From Magicicada septendecula (lineage: Eukaryota; Arthropoda; Insecta; Hemiptera; Cicadidae), in NCBI GenBank assembly GCA_034769895.1, contig CM068372.1, positions 436,050,958-436,114,957 of the forward strand: a stretch of 64,000 nt of DNA. Direction: 5' to 3'. Below are positions 46,747-58,998 of the stretch, one piece after another (positions within the stretch are counted from its first letter, which is position 1; every line of letters begins with the position of its first letter). The translations under genes and the position numbers were made by a program. The notes below the pieces were generated by a model, which saw only the letters and a program-made list of their open reading frames with translations, was not told where the DNA came from and made no database searches.

Positions 46747-47397
46747 TGCAACGATACAGCCATATGCTGTATTGAGCATTGATTTAAATAAATATAAAAT
46801 TTGTAAAATTATTATAAGTTTGGGGTAAATGGACAGGTCTGGGATTGTAAAAATGTTTCATTGTTATACTAGGAGAGAAATTAACCTGTTCCAACAGGCA
46901 AAGAACACCTGCTCAATTGTATGTGTATTACGCGTGTATCTTGTGTGTGTTAGTGATGCATGTACAGACAGGAATCTCAGCTACCCTCCCCAAGTATTTG
47001 CTAAAATATTTATTTTAATTTACTGTGTGAAAACTAATTAGTGTATAAACAAACAAAAGGCACCAAAGTGTGTGTAAATTATAAAATTTAAACTATAAAC
47101 ATAAAATAACTATAAAGTTATCCACAGTAAGAAAATGCCGTTAATGGGACACACTACGCGAAGTCAATGCGAAATAAATGTGCCAAAAATACGGAAATTA
47201 CACTAAGACGCTCAAATTTATACAGTGAGTGCTTAATCAAATTAGCTATGATTTGTGCTATCTCGATTCCGTACAAAACATTGCCATCTGCTAAAAATTG
47301 CAAATATATGAAAAGGTTCGAGAGTGCGGGCTAGCATGTGATCTGCAGGTCTCGACAGGATAATTTCGGAACCAACAGGTGCGGAATCTCGAGAGGG

Positions 47398-47404
47398 TAT
47401 AAAT
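47398..47404 (+). promoter_or_regulatory. Candidate TATA box in X LTR3
   Basis: TATAAAT in the same context as in LTR1 and LTR2. Confidence 0.5.
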
Positions 47405-48766
47405 TAAGGGTTCGACTGGAAGCCCTTCTCTCCATTTCAAGACACAGTTGCAGTCGGACACCCTGTCCGTCGGCAGAACAGTTTTATTTTATTAGAAGTC
47501 TCATCTATGAACGAATAAAGACGTTCAGTAATTATGTTTACAATATTTCGGAAAACGTAAAGTACCGGGACCGTTTAAGTCAGCAGAGTATCTACGGAGA
47601 AGCTACAAAGAGCGACGCAATATGCTGGACGTTAGGAGATGCTTTTTAGATGCCTAACAGAGAATGAGAGCCACCTCGCATCAGATAGTAATTCTCTGGG
47701 ATGGACCACACACTACTGGAGAACGACGTTGGACTCTGGACATATCCAGGACCACGCCAAGCCAGGAGTAACGGAAACCCAACTCTGGACAACGCTGGAC
47801 CCCGTCAATAAGTCGTAAGGTCATCAAAACTCGAGGTGACATGCATAATGCATTTATAAATGATTTTTTTAAAGAGCTCATAAAGACTATATGAAGAGAC
47901 AATGAATTAAAACAAAAAAGTTTATAATTAGAAATAATGTAATAGAGTCTTAGATAAATGTTTTAGTCGTAAGAATGAGCGATCGCATATAGAGAAATAT
48001 AATAAAAAAAAGAGTTTCAATTTGAGATAGTATATTTTTGTTTATCAAAGTAAATAATTTAAATGATTTGATATTTGCATTTTGTAGAAAAGAATAATTA
48101 AAATATTTGAATATGAAACAAATGCCAGTCTAAGAGTAATTAATATAATTTTAAATTTATTTTTTTAAACATTGGTATAGACTGAGCAAGCTGAGGTCAG
48201 ATCTGAGTAAATGAATTCAATTAAAATTACATTTAAATTTTATTTTGTTTTAGTAAATCAAATTGAATAAATGTCTAGAATAAGATTATTAACACGTCTA
48301 GATGTAAGAGTGTTTTAAATGTGTGTAACACCGTATAGCTTGAGAGATAAACACTTAATAATGAGTGATATCTTGATCGGAGATTATTAACAACGTTTTA
48401 TTATTTAAAATGCTTAATAAAACAATAAACATGAATTTTTAAATACTCATAAATCTACTACTGTTATTATAGGTACACCTGGTATTGTTATAATTATTTA
48501 CAACCTGCATATACAAAAGGAGTCGTTGTATAATTTTGTCGTCCCAAAGAACGTGGGGCCACATAAATTACTGATATCAAATTTATGTTATGTATCGTTG
48601 TATAAACTTTGGCGCTCCAAAATCGTGGGTCTCCACAAATTTAAATTACATTATATAATTTGTGTTGTTATAGAATTTTGTCGCCCGTTAACTTGGGGCT
48701 CGACACGCCTACATTTAATAATTAATGTATGCTCTATGATTACCAGTGTCTGATAATTTATATGTT

Positions 48767-48770
48767 ATAA
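48767..48770. repeat. Target-site duplication of Y, left
   Basis: ATAA, repeated at 61167-61170. The uninterrupted site is at 35259-35262 in LTR1. Confidence 0.75.
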
Positions 48771-51650
48771 TGTGCCGTTCTAAAATAGATCGGCGAGTAT
48801 ACGGCGCGTGTTCAGTATTTAACGTCAAAAATAGTTTAAATGCGGTACTGCGTTTAGCTGTTGAGTTCCGTATGAATCTGCAACTGGTTTTACCATAAAG
48901 AGAGGCGCTTGATTAGTGCTGCACCCTAGCGTGAACCACGGTTTACGAGGTCAGAACGGAAACTACGTTTTCTGAAAATCCTTGTCTCTGGCCGGCTGAC
49001 TAAGTGTTCGCCTCGTGGCATTTCTTCCTCTTGACAGAAAGAGGTTTTTGTTCCACCATTCTTCCACCTATGGCAAGCTGAACGATCACAGAACTGCGGT
49101 AAGTTTCGGCAATATTATATATATATATATATATATATCTATTTAAATTTTTACTAATGAAAAACTTGTTTAATAGGCCACAGTAAGTAAAATCAGCTAA
49201 CCTTTTGAGTCACCACGTGTTGAGTGGTGCAATACGTAATTTAAACGTAATATTCTTGTAATATAGTAATACTATATTAAATTCACATGTCTTAACTAAG
49301 GCACCAAAATTGAGAGTTATGTAAATGCAAACAGTATTTGGTTAAATAGTACAGACATGGATGTAATCTGATCACCTTCTTATGGCACCTCGTGGCGAGT
49401 GTGCAATGCGTAATTCAGAGTAAGTTACATACAACCTTTACTAGTGATTATAGTAACACTTTATCAATTTCAGAAAGCTTACTAAAGCACCAATTGAGAA
49501 GAATGTAATTGCCAAAAGGTATTAATTTAATAAGTATAGATATGATTGTAATCAAGTAACTTTTCTGACCACGTGGCAAGAAAAAATTCAGACTATGTGT
49601 AAATTTTATTAAAAGTGTAACAAGCCGAATAATTAGCTAATTAAAATTGAAGTATGTTAACCCACATGGGTAAAGTTTATTAATATGAAATTTCACAGAA
49701 CTAAATGTTTTCAAATAGGGCCTGTTGGCCATATAACCTTGCCAAGTTTGTCAAGTATCATATTTAAATAGCCCTAAAGCTGTGTTAAGATTATATGTGA
49801 ATTTTGGGTGTGTGTGAAGTTTCTGGGGGAATTTGTTTGTGAACTCTAGCTGATAATATGTTGTATGATCAGGGTCCTCCGCTGTATACGGGGACAGCTC
49901 CACCACCTGAACATGTAACACCCAGATTCTCTCTCTCTCTTCATCTGCCGGAGGAGAATGCCGATGACTAACACAAACACCCTATCATGAAAGCCAGATG
50001 ATCACCACTTCACACCCATGGATATATTAAGGTGAACTCAATCCATATATATTCTTTACACATTGTGATGTAACTCAATAAAGCCAGTGGAGATTCAATC
50101 ACTCAACAACATGACTTTCAAGTTTTTAAACATTTTAATTGGGTCCCCGATTTACGGGACAGAATAGTGTGTGAACTGGAAGGGAAATCATTTGTAAATT
50201 TTATTAATTTCTTTGTATAATCTGTGAGCTCAGAGGCTGACATGCATATTTGGCAGCTCACCATTCAAACGGGCAATTCCTTCTTACTTTCAGTATAAGG
50301 GTTTCATTACTGCTACTAATTTATTCAATCAACTTGTAATTTCTCTGTTTCAATTTAGTGTTCATTTTATATATTAATTTCTCATTTTTAAATTCAGTTT
50401 GGATTATATAGGGATAGAAGTTTCTGTGGTAGTTAAGTAGAGTCACAAGTTTAATCCTGTACAGGTGCATGTCCATGCAGTGTTAAACATGCTGTTGAGA
50501 CAGGTTGAATTATGCACTGACTGGCCCATGAACATGTCGGTCTCTGGGCAAAATTACTTTTAAAAGGGTTATAAGGTTCATGACACATTACTATTTTCAA
50601 AACCTAACAATATTTATCAAAATTTAAATTCTTTTATTTAATTATGATCACTGGGGTGTTCACTGTATTCTAAATTTTATTTCTCCCAGTATAAGTGCCC
50701 AGTGTGGCAGCATTTTATAATAGTATTAGGCACTTGGCCAAATTTTTAATTTATTATGTCCTGGGGACTACTGGTGTTGCATATATAATCAGATACACAT
50801 GTAATGTGTTATGCACATATTAAGAATTAAAACCTGACATGGATTTTCATAAATTATTAATGATGTACCTCATGGGGGTAGAAAAGGGTGTGGCAAGAGA
50901 TATCTGTTATAATTGTCCTGTATTGTGGAACATGTAGATGTATTGTATATTCGTGTGTGTATTTTGTGGGGTTCTATATGTATTGTACATTGGTGTGTAT
51001 TTTTGGGGGAGTTAGATATAGGGCTTATAAAAAGAAAAAATGAAACATAGAGTTATATATACATTTAATTTCGGATGACAATTAATTAATTCTATCTCTA
51101 TTAGTTTTTAATTAATATTTTCGTTTAAGCGAATTAATTTAGTTTAATTAACTTTAATAAAGGGTATGTAGATTTGTCTCTATTAATTTTTAATTAATAT
51201 TTTTCAATAGAGAATTAGTTTATTCTAATTAACCTTGTCAAGAAGTATATAAATTTTATCTCAATTAAGTTTCAATTGATTTTGTTTTAAGAGAAGACAG
51301 AAAATAAATTTTGGATTTATTAATAATTTCAAATAACCTTTTTAAAGAATATAAATTATTTTTAATTAACAGTTTTTAAGGAGAAAATAGATTCTGAATG
51401 TTATATTTATTGTTTTTGTAGGTAACAGAAAGGAGATAGAATAATAAAAGGATTTTATTGATTGTTAATTTTATGAGTTTTAATTGCAAGTACCGTCTCA
51501 CTGGTTCCAGTGCATTTTTGGCTTCTCTAGGCTTTGGTCTAGTTTTAATTAACTTGTGGCCCCTCTTTAGAAAAAAAAAAAATTTCAAAAATTTTTTTCA
51601 AACAAAAAATAATAATTTTTTTTACCAGTCTAAGTTAAAGCGGGGTTAAA
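48771..51650 (+). repeat. Y 5' LTR
   Basis: 2880 bp. Internally it has an approximately 185-bp repeat, two and a half units over about 49190-49580, each with a CACGTGG-like or CTCGTGG word, and three degenerate AT-rich units of about 100 bp at about 51060-51300. An AATAAA is at about 50078. It also holds the empty site (CATACAAC at 49428-49435) matching the hAT target in the 3' LTR. Confidence 0.88.
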
Positions 51651-51652
51651 TT

Positions 51653-51670
51653 TGGTAGCAGAGCGTGGTT
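51653..51670 (+). other. Y candidate primer-binding site
   Basis: TGGTAGCAGAGCGTGG, two bases after the 5' LTR end. TGG matches the CCA 3' end of a tRNA; the tRNA was not identified. Confidence 0.55.
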
Positions 51671-52155
51671 GAGATTAGGGTCAACCCTTGGGTCCTTTGG
51701 GTGTGACGGGGCTTGCAAGCTCAGGAAACATTTTGGGGGTTCCAATGGAACTTAGAAGAATCTTTGAAAGGCCCTATATCTAAAAGTGACTATGTTTTGT
51801 TAGGTTTAAGGTTTTGTGTATTATATGTCTATGTACTTGCCCGCCTTGGATAGTTGAACGGTAGGTTGCCACGTGGTGTGAAATTTTAAAAAGAGACATT
51901 CCTTTGGAAACGCGAATTATCGCAGATCTGTGCCTAGGTGGAGATGGTTTGCGTATTACCTTGCCCATAAGAGGGGAGGTGTATAATTTATGCGGTATGG
52001 CCCGATCAGCAGTCGGTCTCCTCCGAGAGATGGGAGCCGAAGTTATTAGAAATATTTTTTGAGAATTGTCGTTGGTCGGTGATTTTGTCGTGTTGTGTGT
52101 TAGTGTGTGTGTCGCGTTCCTTAATGTGTAGAGTTGTTGAGAGAGAGAGGTTCAG

Positions 52156-52267
52156 GTAAGTGGGCTGGGTCCTCGCAACGGTAGAGGGACCCGCAGTCTG
52201 CTCGAAGGAAGAGTTTAGTACTCGAGTTTTTTCTGATTCCTGTGTTTTTATTGTCATTATTTTGTAG
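52156..52267 (+). other. Candidate intron in the Y leader
   Basis: A CAG|GTAAGT donor at 52156 and a pyrimidine-rich tract ending ATTTTGTAG at 52267 would remove 112 bases. A second good acceptor, CCCCTTTCAG, ends at 52371. It is relevant because the gag frame has no ATG of its own. Joining the exons I tried did not put an upstream ATG in frame. Confidence 0.25.
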
Positions 52268-52303
52268 GGTGTTAGGTGTTTTGCGGGTATTATGTTTTGT
52301 TGA

Positions 52304-54148
52304 TTGCGTATTGTGAATTGTGAAATTCTGGCGGCGGTATGCTTTCAGAAATTGCCCCACCCCCTTTCAGGAGTTCTCCAGAAACTTTCGGTGGTGAATG
52401 AATTTGATGAGGACCAGCTGCTGGTTTTCTTGGATCTTGTCCTGCAGTTGGCAGATTATCCGGGTGTGTCCGATGGGGAGGTCTTGTCCCTTATATACCC
52501 GTATTGCCAGGGATCGTTGGCAGGGCTGGTCACCAACACTCTGCATCGGGGCGGCAGTGTCGACGCTTTTCATGGGGAAGTGTTGGATTACTTCATACCC
52601 CATCGACGACGTTCCAAGCTTAAGTTAGATTCATTCAATCGCCTACAGGCCAACGGAGAGGCGTTGGGGGACTTCGTGCAGGATGTACGGAAAGCTGCCC
52701 GGGTATTAAGATTAGGGTTGCCCGAGACGGAAGTAATACAAGTAATTCTAGAAGGACTGAATCCCCAAGAGAGATCGCGTTTGATATTCGCAGAACGTCC
52801 ACGTTGTTTCGCGGATCTGTACCAGTTGTGTGTGGTTTCTAATACTGTCCGAGCAGGGGACGAGTCCCGGGGAAGAGCTGCTACAGATGCCCAATACTCC
52901 AGTGGTCTGTTAGGAAGAGCTAAAAAGGACAAACATGGCGGTTGGAGAAGAACGCAAGAGACGGTCAGAAAAACTGAATATTCCAGAAAAGATGGAGGCT
53001 ACAGGGGGGTGACAAGTGAGAAGACGGTGGCAACGGTTACAGCAGAGAAAGGACATAAGTACGAAATTAACAGGGAAAGAAGAAGTTATATTAGTAAACC
53101 AACATCGGCAAGTAAGGAGCCTGTAGCAAGGCGTTATTCCTATTCGGAGAAAAAAAAAACTTTGAAGCTTCCAGAGGAATTACCAGTGCCTAATAGAGTA
53201 GTGGATGAAGAAGGTGAGGAGAAAGAAGAAAAGCGAAGTAACTTCTGTGGATCAATACAAGACGACAAGAACACGTCTGTTGATACTGAATTACAGGACT
53301 CAGAGAGGACGTCATGGTTGAATCCAGATGCCGCAGAATTTGTTCCGGTATCTCCATCTCAGTTCATGACGGATCCAGATCCGGTAACATCATCATCGCC
53401 TACGCCGGGAGATGAGAAGTCATTTGATGGCGGAGCTTTACCATCGTCAGAAGAGATTAAATTAGACATTGCACATGGACCTGGACAGCTGGACTCCAGG
53501 TTGGGAAAGGTTGAGGAAGTTATAGTTGCTGAGAGTGGTGAAGAAGAGGAATCGAAGGAAGAGGCAGAAGAGCGGTCTGCACATGCTACGCAGGGGAGTA
53601 TAAGTGTAAGTGTTAGGGAGGCCGCAAGTGTTTCTGAGGTTGCGGATGGACAAGGGGATGTCCAGGCTGCAAGTGTGGTAGAAGTAGATGAGGTAGAAGT
53701 TGAGGAGAAATTGGGAGGCAGCGTTGTGGAGTGTGTGAGTGAGAATGATGTAGTGTGTGAAGATGTGCCGACGCTTTCTGTAAGTAGTGTTGAGGATTCC
53801 GAGGAATGGAAAGAAGTTTCGGGCGGACCAGGTGAGCAACTAGAGGATGAAGATGTGCAGTGTCGTGATGGTGATTTGGATTATGTAGAGGAGGAAAAGG
53901 AAGAGGTGGAAGAAAGAGAACCAGGGGACGAAGAAGGGGAAATTGTAGAAGAGAAGAAGGTAGAAGGAGAGGAGTTAGATGTTGAGGATAATCCAGATCG
54001 GGTTAAAAGTAGTCAGGTAAGTTACCTTGATTCTAATTTAGAAGAAACAAATCAGTACAGCTCAACACGAGATAGTTTCTCAGAGAGAGGTGTCCAAAAG
54101 GAACGAGTACCTAAAGTTCGTCATAAAAAGGTGAGAAGAAGCGGTTAA
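52304..54148 (+). CDS. gag: Y gag-like protein, 614 codons
   Basis: The only long frame of Y and free of stops. Residues about 45-205 look like a retrotransposon capsid domain: FLDLVLQLADYPGVSDGEVL, YPYCQGSLAGLV, FHGEVLDYFIP, and LILEGL-type VILEGLNPQERSRLIF, the order of gypsy-like gag. A basic middle (SYISKPTSASKE region) and a very acidic Glu-rich C-terminal half follow, with no zinc knuckle. The first codon after the upstream stop is TTG; the first in-frame ATG is far downstream (about residue 350), so either splicing or a non-ATG start is needed, or the start was lost. It is not followed by protease or pol. The long intact frame suggests selection or youth. Confidence 0.75.
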   Translation: MRIVNCEILAAVCFQKLPHPLSGVLQKLSVVNEFDEDQLLVFLDLVLQLADYPGVSDGEVLSLIYPYCQGSLAGLVTNTLHRGGSVDAFHGEVLDYFIPHRRRSKLKLDSFNRLQANGEALGDFVQDVRKAARVLRLGLPETEVIQVILEGLNPQERSRLIFAERPRCFADLYQLCVVSNTVRAGDESRGRAATDAQYSSGLLGRAKKDKHGGWRRTQETVRKTEYSRKDGGYRGVTSEKTVATVTAEKGHKYEINRERRSYISKPTSASKEPVARRYSYSEKKKTLKLPEELPVPNRVVDEEGEEKEEKRSNFCGSIQDDKNTSVDTELQDSERTSWLNPDAAEFVPVSPSQFMTDPDPVTSSSPTPGDEKSFDGGALPSSEEIKLDIAHGPGQLDSRLGKVEEVIVAESGEEEESKEEAEERSAHATQGSISVSVREAASVSEVADGQGDVQAASVVEVDEVEVEEKLGGSVVECVSENDVVCEDVPTLSVSSVEDSEEWKEVSGGPGEQLEDEDVQCRDGDLDYVEEEKEEVEEREPGDEEGEIVEEKKVEGEELDVEDNPDRVKSSQVSYLDSNLEETNQYSSTRDSFSERGVQKERVPKVRHKKVRRSG

Positions 54149-55357
54149 CGGGTAGCGGGTAGATGTTCCCCACAGTCCCAGTGGTGTTCGTCTACTTCAG
54201 GGTTGCGCCCCTGCCTCCGGCCTTGGTTTTCTCCACCCATCCTTATTGTCGGAGGGAACCATGTCCTTATCCTTACTCCTAGCTATTGACCTTTCAATGA
54301 TCCTTGCCCTTTTCATCTTCCCAATTTTCCTACCCCTCCCCTTAGAAAAAACAAAAAAAAAATTAGAAAAGGAAAAAAGAAAAATATCATAAGGGAGTTA
54401 GAAAAGAAGTTAGTTGGAAGAGTGGTGACTAGGTTGGTTGTCGTTTTATGATGGAGTGTGAGAGGGTGGTGTCGTTTTCATTTTTCTTTGTTGTAGATTG
54501 TTGTTTGTTGTTTTCATTATTGTAGGGTCCTGGCCATGCCGCATTCCCCGGTTAATTTCCCTGGTAGGTTATTTTTGGATTAAGTGTGGGTTGTTAGACG
54601 ATGACGTGCTGAAGTAAACCCCGCCTTGCTAGTTACGCAGTATTTAAAGAGTAAGAGAAGGGATAATGTTCGCGTGACCTCTATGCGGTTTTCTCTGTCA
54701 GGCTAAGCGGGGCCGTCCGCCCTAGTGTAGAGATGTTGGCCAGCCATATGGCAAGGATGGAGATTCCTTGTTGGTGCATGTGGCTGGTCGGTCCGAGAGG
54801 TGGACGAGAGGTAGTACGGTCACTCACATACCAAGGTGTGTGATACCTTGTTTGGTCTTCGGACGAGTATGTGAGTGGGACCAGTAGAAGTAGGTGGTGG
54901 TCACCAGAGAGTGTGACGTGTTGGGGCGGTCCCGTGGGGTTGGCATGGCGGAGAGGCTCGCGTGGGGATGGTCGCAGTGGCGTTGAGATTTTCCAGTCCT
55001 GTGAGGGGGGGGATAGAAGTTGTCCTGAGTAGGTATCGGTCTTTGGGTCTCAGTTTGTGAGGAGGGAGGTCAGAACTTAGGAGGGAGCCAGATTCTTGTC
55101 TTTCGTCTTTTCTCCTTCTATCTCTGGTTGCTGTATGCCGACCCTGATCAAGTCAGCATGCAGTACCCGCACACATGCATACACACTACACTACTTCTTC
55201 TTTCCTCTTCCTTCGTTTTCACCCTAAGCCTCTGTTCTCCCGAGAGCGGTTAAGTTTCTGAGATTTCCCAAGACAGCCAAGAAAGTAGTAGTAGTGACTA
55301 GCCAAGAGGCAGTGCGTTTAACTGTGGGGCAACTATGTTGCCCTTTTGGGGTGAGGG
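54149..55357 (+). other. Y interior downstream of gag, non-coding
   Basis: No protein motif in any frame. A long pyrimidine-rich tract ending TCCCCTTAG at about 54347 looks like a splice acceptor. GC-rich sequence fills 54680-55100. Confidence 0.5.
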
Positions 55358-56002
55358 TGTGCCGTTCTAAAATAGATCGGCGAGTATACGGCGCGTGTTC
55401 AGTATTTAACGTCAAAAATAGTTTAAATGCGGTACTGCGTTTAGCTGTTGAGTTCCGTATGAATCTGCAACTGGTTTTACCATAAAGAGAGGCGCTTGAT
55501 TAGTGCTGCCCCCTAGCGTGAACCACGGTTTACGAGGTCAGAACGGAAACTACGTTTTCTGAAAATCCTTGTCTCTGGCCGGCTGACTAAGTGTTCGCCT
55601 CGTGGCATTTCTTCCTCCGGACAGAAAGAAGTTTTTGTTCCACCATTCTTCCACCTATGGCAAGCTAAACGATCACAGAACTGCGGTAAGTTTCGGCAAT
55701 ATTATATATATATCTATTTAAAGTTTTACTAATGAAAAACTTGTTTAATAGGCCACAGTAAGTAAAATCAGATAACCTTTTGAGTCACCACGTGTTGAGT
55801 GGTGCAATACGTAATTTAAACGTAATATTCTTGTAATATAGTAATACTATATTAAATTCACATGTCTTAACTAAGGCACCAAAATTGAGAGTTATGTAAA
55901 TGCAAAAAGTATTTGGTTAAATAGTACAGACATGGATGTAATCTGATAACCTTATTATGGCACCTCGTGGCGAGTGTGCAATGCGTAATTCAGAGTAAGT
56001 TA

Positions 56003-56010
56003 CATACAAC
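56003..56010. repeat. Target-site duplication of hAT, left
   Basis: CATACAAC, repeated at 58991-58998; single copy at 49428-49435 in the other LTR. Confidence 0.93.
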
Positions 56011-58990
56011 CAGAGGCGGCTCACTCATAAGGGCACATGGTCACGTGCCCCTCCAGAAAATCACGAAATAAATAAATATTGTAGAAACGTCCTCGTTTCG
56101 AATGAGAGCAATAGTTTGTAACAGTGAGAAGTCTGGAGAAATGTGGCAACGCGAAAACAAATGTGGCAACATAGCGACGGTCACAGAGACGTTGTGACCC
56201 AATATTACTACTCCCTTCCTCTTCACTACTCTCTTGTGGTGGGAGAGCGTAATGCTAAATTCCCATAGCGTTCGGTCACACTAGACTATGTGACCATTGA
56301 CCAAAAATTAACAGTCTTCAAGTAGTAAACTCTGAATCCTGTAGGTGCGCCACATTACTGCAAGTAACGGATATGAATCGGAGCTATTTAGTAGACTATT
56401 ACATTTTACCGCCATCTGAGCTGTGCTATAGGCTAATAATAATAATTACTGTTACTTTCTTAGTATATATTGTTACGAAATAATGTTATTATAATGTTTC
56501 TATCGTGAATATGATTATAATAATTTTTGCGATTTTATATAATTTTAAATTATATTCTCATTGAAGGAAATATTAAAATAGAATGTGTACCTAGAGCGGT
56601 TATGTTATGTGCTACACGATAATTGTGGTGGCAGTGCTTATAGTAATTGTATAAATTGTAGTGTTACAAGTGGTTTTCAGTAATCAGTGTTACGCACGCG
56701 TGTAAATAACGGTGTTGAAAATATTCAAGTGTCGGTATTTTGGGTGCTTGTGTAAATCTCTGAGACAAAATGAATGATGTCAAGTATTTACAGAGTAAAA
56801 CTTTGTGCTATGAAGATAGATTAATAGCAAAACAATTGGGTCCACCAAGACCGCAGTTGTCTACCAACCAAGTGTTTAAGGACAAAAACAGAACCTATAA
56901 TAGAACGTTCAATACCGCAGTGTACGAAAAATGGGAATGGATATGCGGATGCCCCACAATCAATGCTTTATTTTGCTTTGCTTGTCTTCTGTTTGGCGGT
57001 GAAGACACGTGGACTAAGTCGGGCGTTAAAGATCTGAAACATTTACCAGAAAAGAGTAAGAAGCATTCGCTGTCTAAATGTCATTTAGACAATGAAATGA
57101 GTTTAGCCGTGCTAGGTATTGTAAATATTAGGTTGCAACTCGATGATGGTTACAGAATTTCTGTTCGTAAACATAACGAACTTGTAGACAAGAACAGATA
57201 CATCTTGTCTCGAATAATTGATGCGATTAAATTTTGTGGGGAATTTGAATTAGCTTTACGTGGCCTCGATGAAACGGAAGAAGCAGACAACAACCGAGGG
57301 ATTTTTAAAGGACTAATCAATTACACTGCAGCACTTGACAGTGTTTTGAAAGATAATTTAGAAAATTGAACAGTGTTTAAAGGAACCTCGAAAACAATTC
57401 AGAACGAACTTTTAGATGCCATTTTGTCAGTGTGTCGAAAAAATATTGTGACTGAAATTTCTACGATAGACTTCATATCACTTCAGGCTGATGAAACAAC
57501 TGACAGTTCGTGCAAAACACAGATGGCACTGATTTTGAGATATCTCATTGAAGGGAGAAAAATTGAAAGGTTTTGGGGTTTTTTTGAAGTCCCTTTTGAT
57601 AAAAGTGCTCGAAGTTTAGCCTCGACAATTTTAGGACAGTTGGAAGAAATAGGAATAGACAGGTCCCCGGAAAAACTAATTTGTCAGACTTACGATGGTG
57701 CATCTGTTATGAGTGGTCAGAAAGGAGGGGTCCAGTTTTTGGTTAAAGGGAAGTATCCAAATGCAAATTTTATTCATTGTTATGCCTATCAAGGGAATCT
57801 GATTCTTCAAAACTCAACATCGTCTGCCTCCCAGAGTAGAATATTTTTTCAAGACCTGCAAGGAATAGGACCATATTTTTCAAGATCTCCAAAGAGGATG
57901 GATTATTTAGTAGAAATTGTAAAAAAAATTGGGTCTGTGCCTCCTACAAGATGGTACTTTCAACACAGGGCTGTTAATACTGTGTTTGAACATAAAGATA
58001 ATCTAATAAAATGTTTTGAACACATTAGGGACATAGAGATTTCTGACAAAAGTGCTTCTAGCCAGGCTGCAGGATTTGTACGAACTTTGAGGGATCCTCA
58101 GTTCATTTTCTGATTGACTTTTTTCCACAAAATTATGCCTCATGTGGCGATTTTCTTTGATTGCATTCAACAAAGAAACATTGATGCAATAAAAATGAGA
58201 ACATTTGTTAAAAATGTTGTGAGTGCAGTGGTTAATATTCGTAAGACCTAATATTCTGAAGACAGTGAAGTGTCTGTAAGTGAGCCTGTGACTAAGAGAC
58301 AGTGTGTTGAACAATTAAGTAATAGGAGCAACCGTGTGGCCGCTTTGGAAGTATGTGATATGATTGTGAACTATATTAACGAAAGATTTCAATTTTCAGA
58401 TCATTTATATGTTTCCAAATTGTTTTTAGTTGAAAAGTTCCCACAGTACTGTGTTGAGTTTCCGGAAAATGATTTTCAGACTACAATTAAATTTTATCCC
58501 ACAATAAATGGCCCGAAACTGAGAACCGAACTTGAAGTGTTATACAGTCGTGAAGATTTATGTATTGTTTCTGGTGCAACACCCTTATTACAGTTTTTCC
58601 TTGATAATAACATGTTTCTTACCTTCTCAGAGTGTGTGACTATTTTAAAGATAATTGTTACCATACCGATGACAACTGTTGAAAGTGAAAGGTGCTTTTC
58701 TACATTGAAAAGAATAAAAACATTTTTAAGAAATTCCATGGGCACTGATATGCATTGGCTATGCTATCCACAGAAAAAAAATGATTCATGGAATTCAAGA
58801 TTTCAAACAAGTGATAGAGGAATTCGCTACATCTAAAAACAGGAGAATGGAATTGTTATACAAAAAGTGAAATACCAGGTAAGACATTCTATATTTTTTT
58901 ACCTAAGTACTAATTACCGCCAATGGTGGCCCACCTTAGATCCTCGCCACTGTGTGCCCCTCCCATTTCATTACTCACGAGCCGCCACTG
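56011..58990 (+). mobile_element. hAT transposon with degraded transposase
   Basis: 2980 bp. Imperfect TIRs, CAGAGGCGGCTC at the left and GAGCCGCCACTG at the right, and an exact 8-bp duplication. Subterminal GGGGCAC/GTGCCCC words occur at both ends. It encodes one transposase pseudogene on the plus strand. Confidence 0.93.
56770..58870 (+). pseudogene. hAT transposase (zinc finger MYM-type 1-like / TTF-DUF4371 type), inactivated
   Basis: Would cut and paste the element. ATG at 56770; the N-terminal TTF-type zinc region has WEWICGCPTINALFCFAC. The DUF4371/RNase-H-like region has LQADETTDSS (first catalytic Asp), QTYDGASVMSG and IHCYAYQGNL, where family members normally have His in place of the second Tyr. 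The hAT dimerisation block near the end has PMTTVESERCFSTLKRIKTF. In-frame stops: TGA at 57367-57369, TGA at 58111-58113 (Trp expected) and TAA near 58249. Two single-base shifts follow in 58740-58785, one at an A8 run. Order and spacing are otherwise normal, so inactivation is fairly recent. Confidence 0.9.
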
Positions 58991-58998
58991 CATACAAC
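58991..58998. repeat. Target-site duplication of hAT, right
   Basis: CATACAAC. Confidence 0.93.

Larger units (their letters stand above)
46747..48770 (+). repeat. X element LTR3, left part (interrupted by Y)
   Basis: Starts TGCAACGATACAG. Continues at 61171-61245 after Y. Combined length about 2.10 kb, the same as LTR2. Confidence 0.85.

Noticed and set aside
52588-52932. Minus-strand frames opposite Y gag (also at 53462-53839)
   Set aside because: Shadows of the gag frame. The Glu-rich repeat on the plus strand leaves the other strand open.
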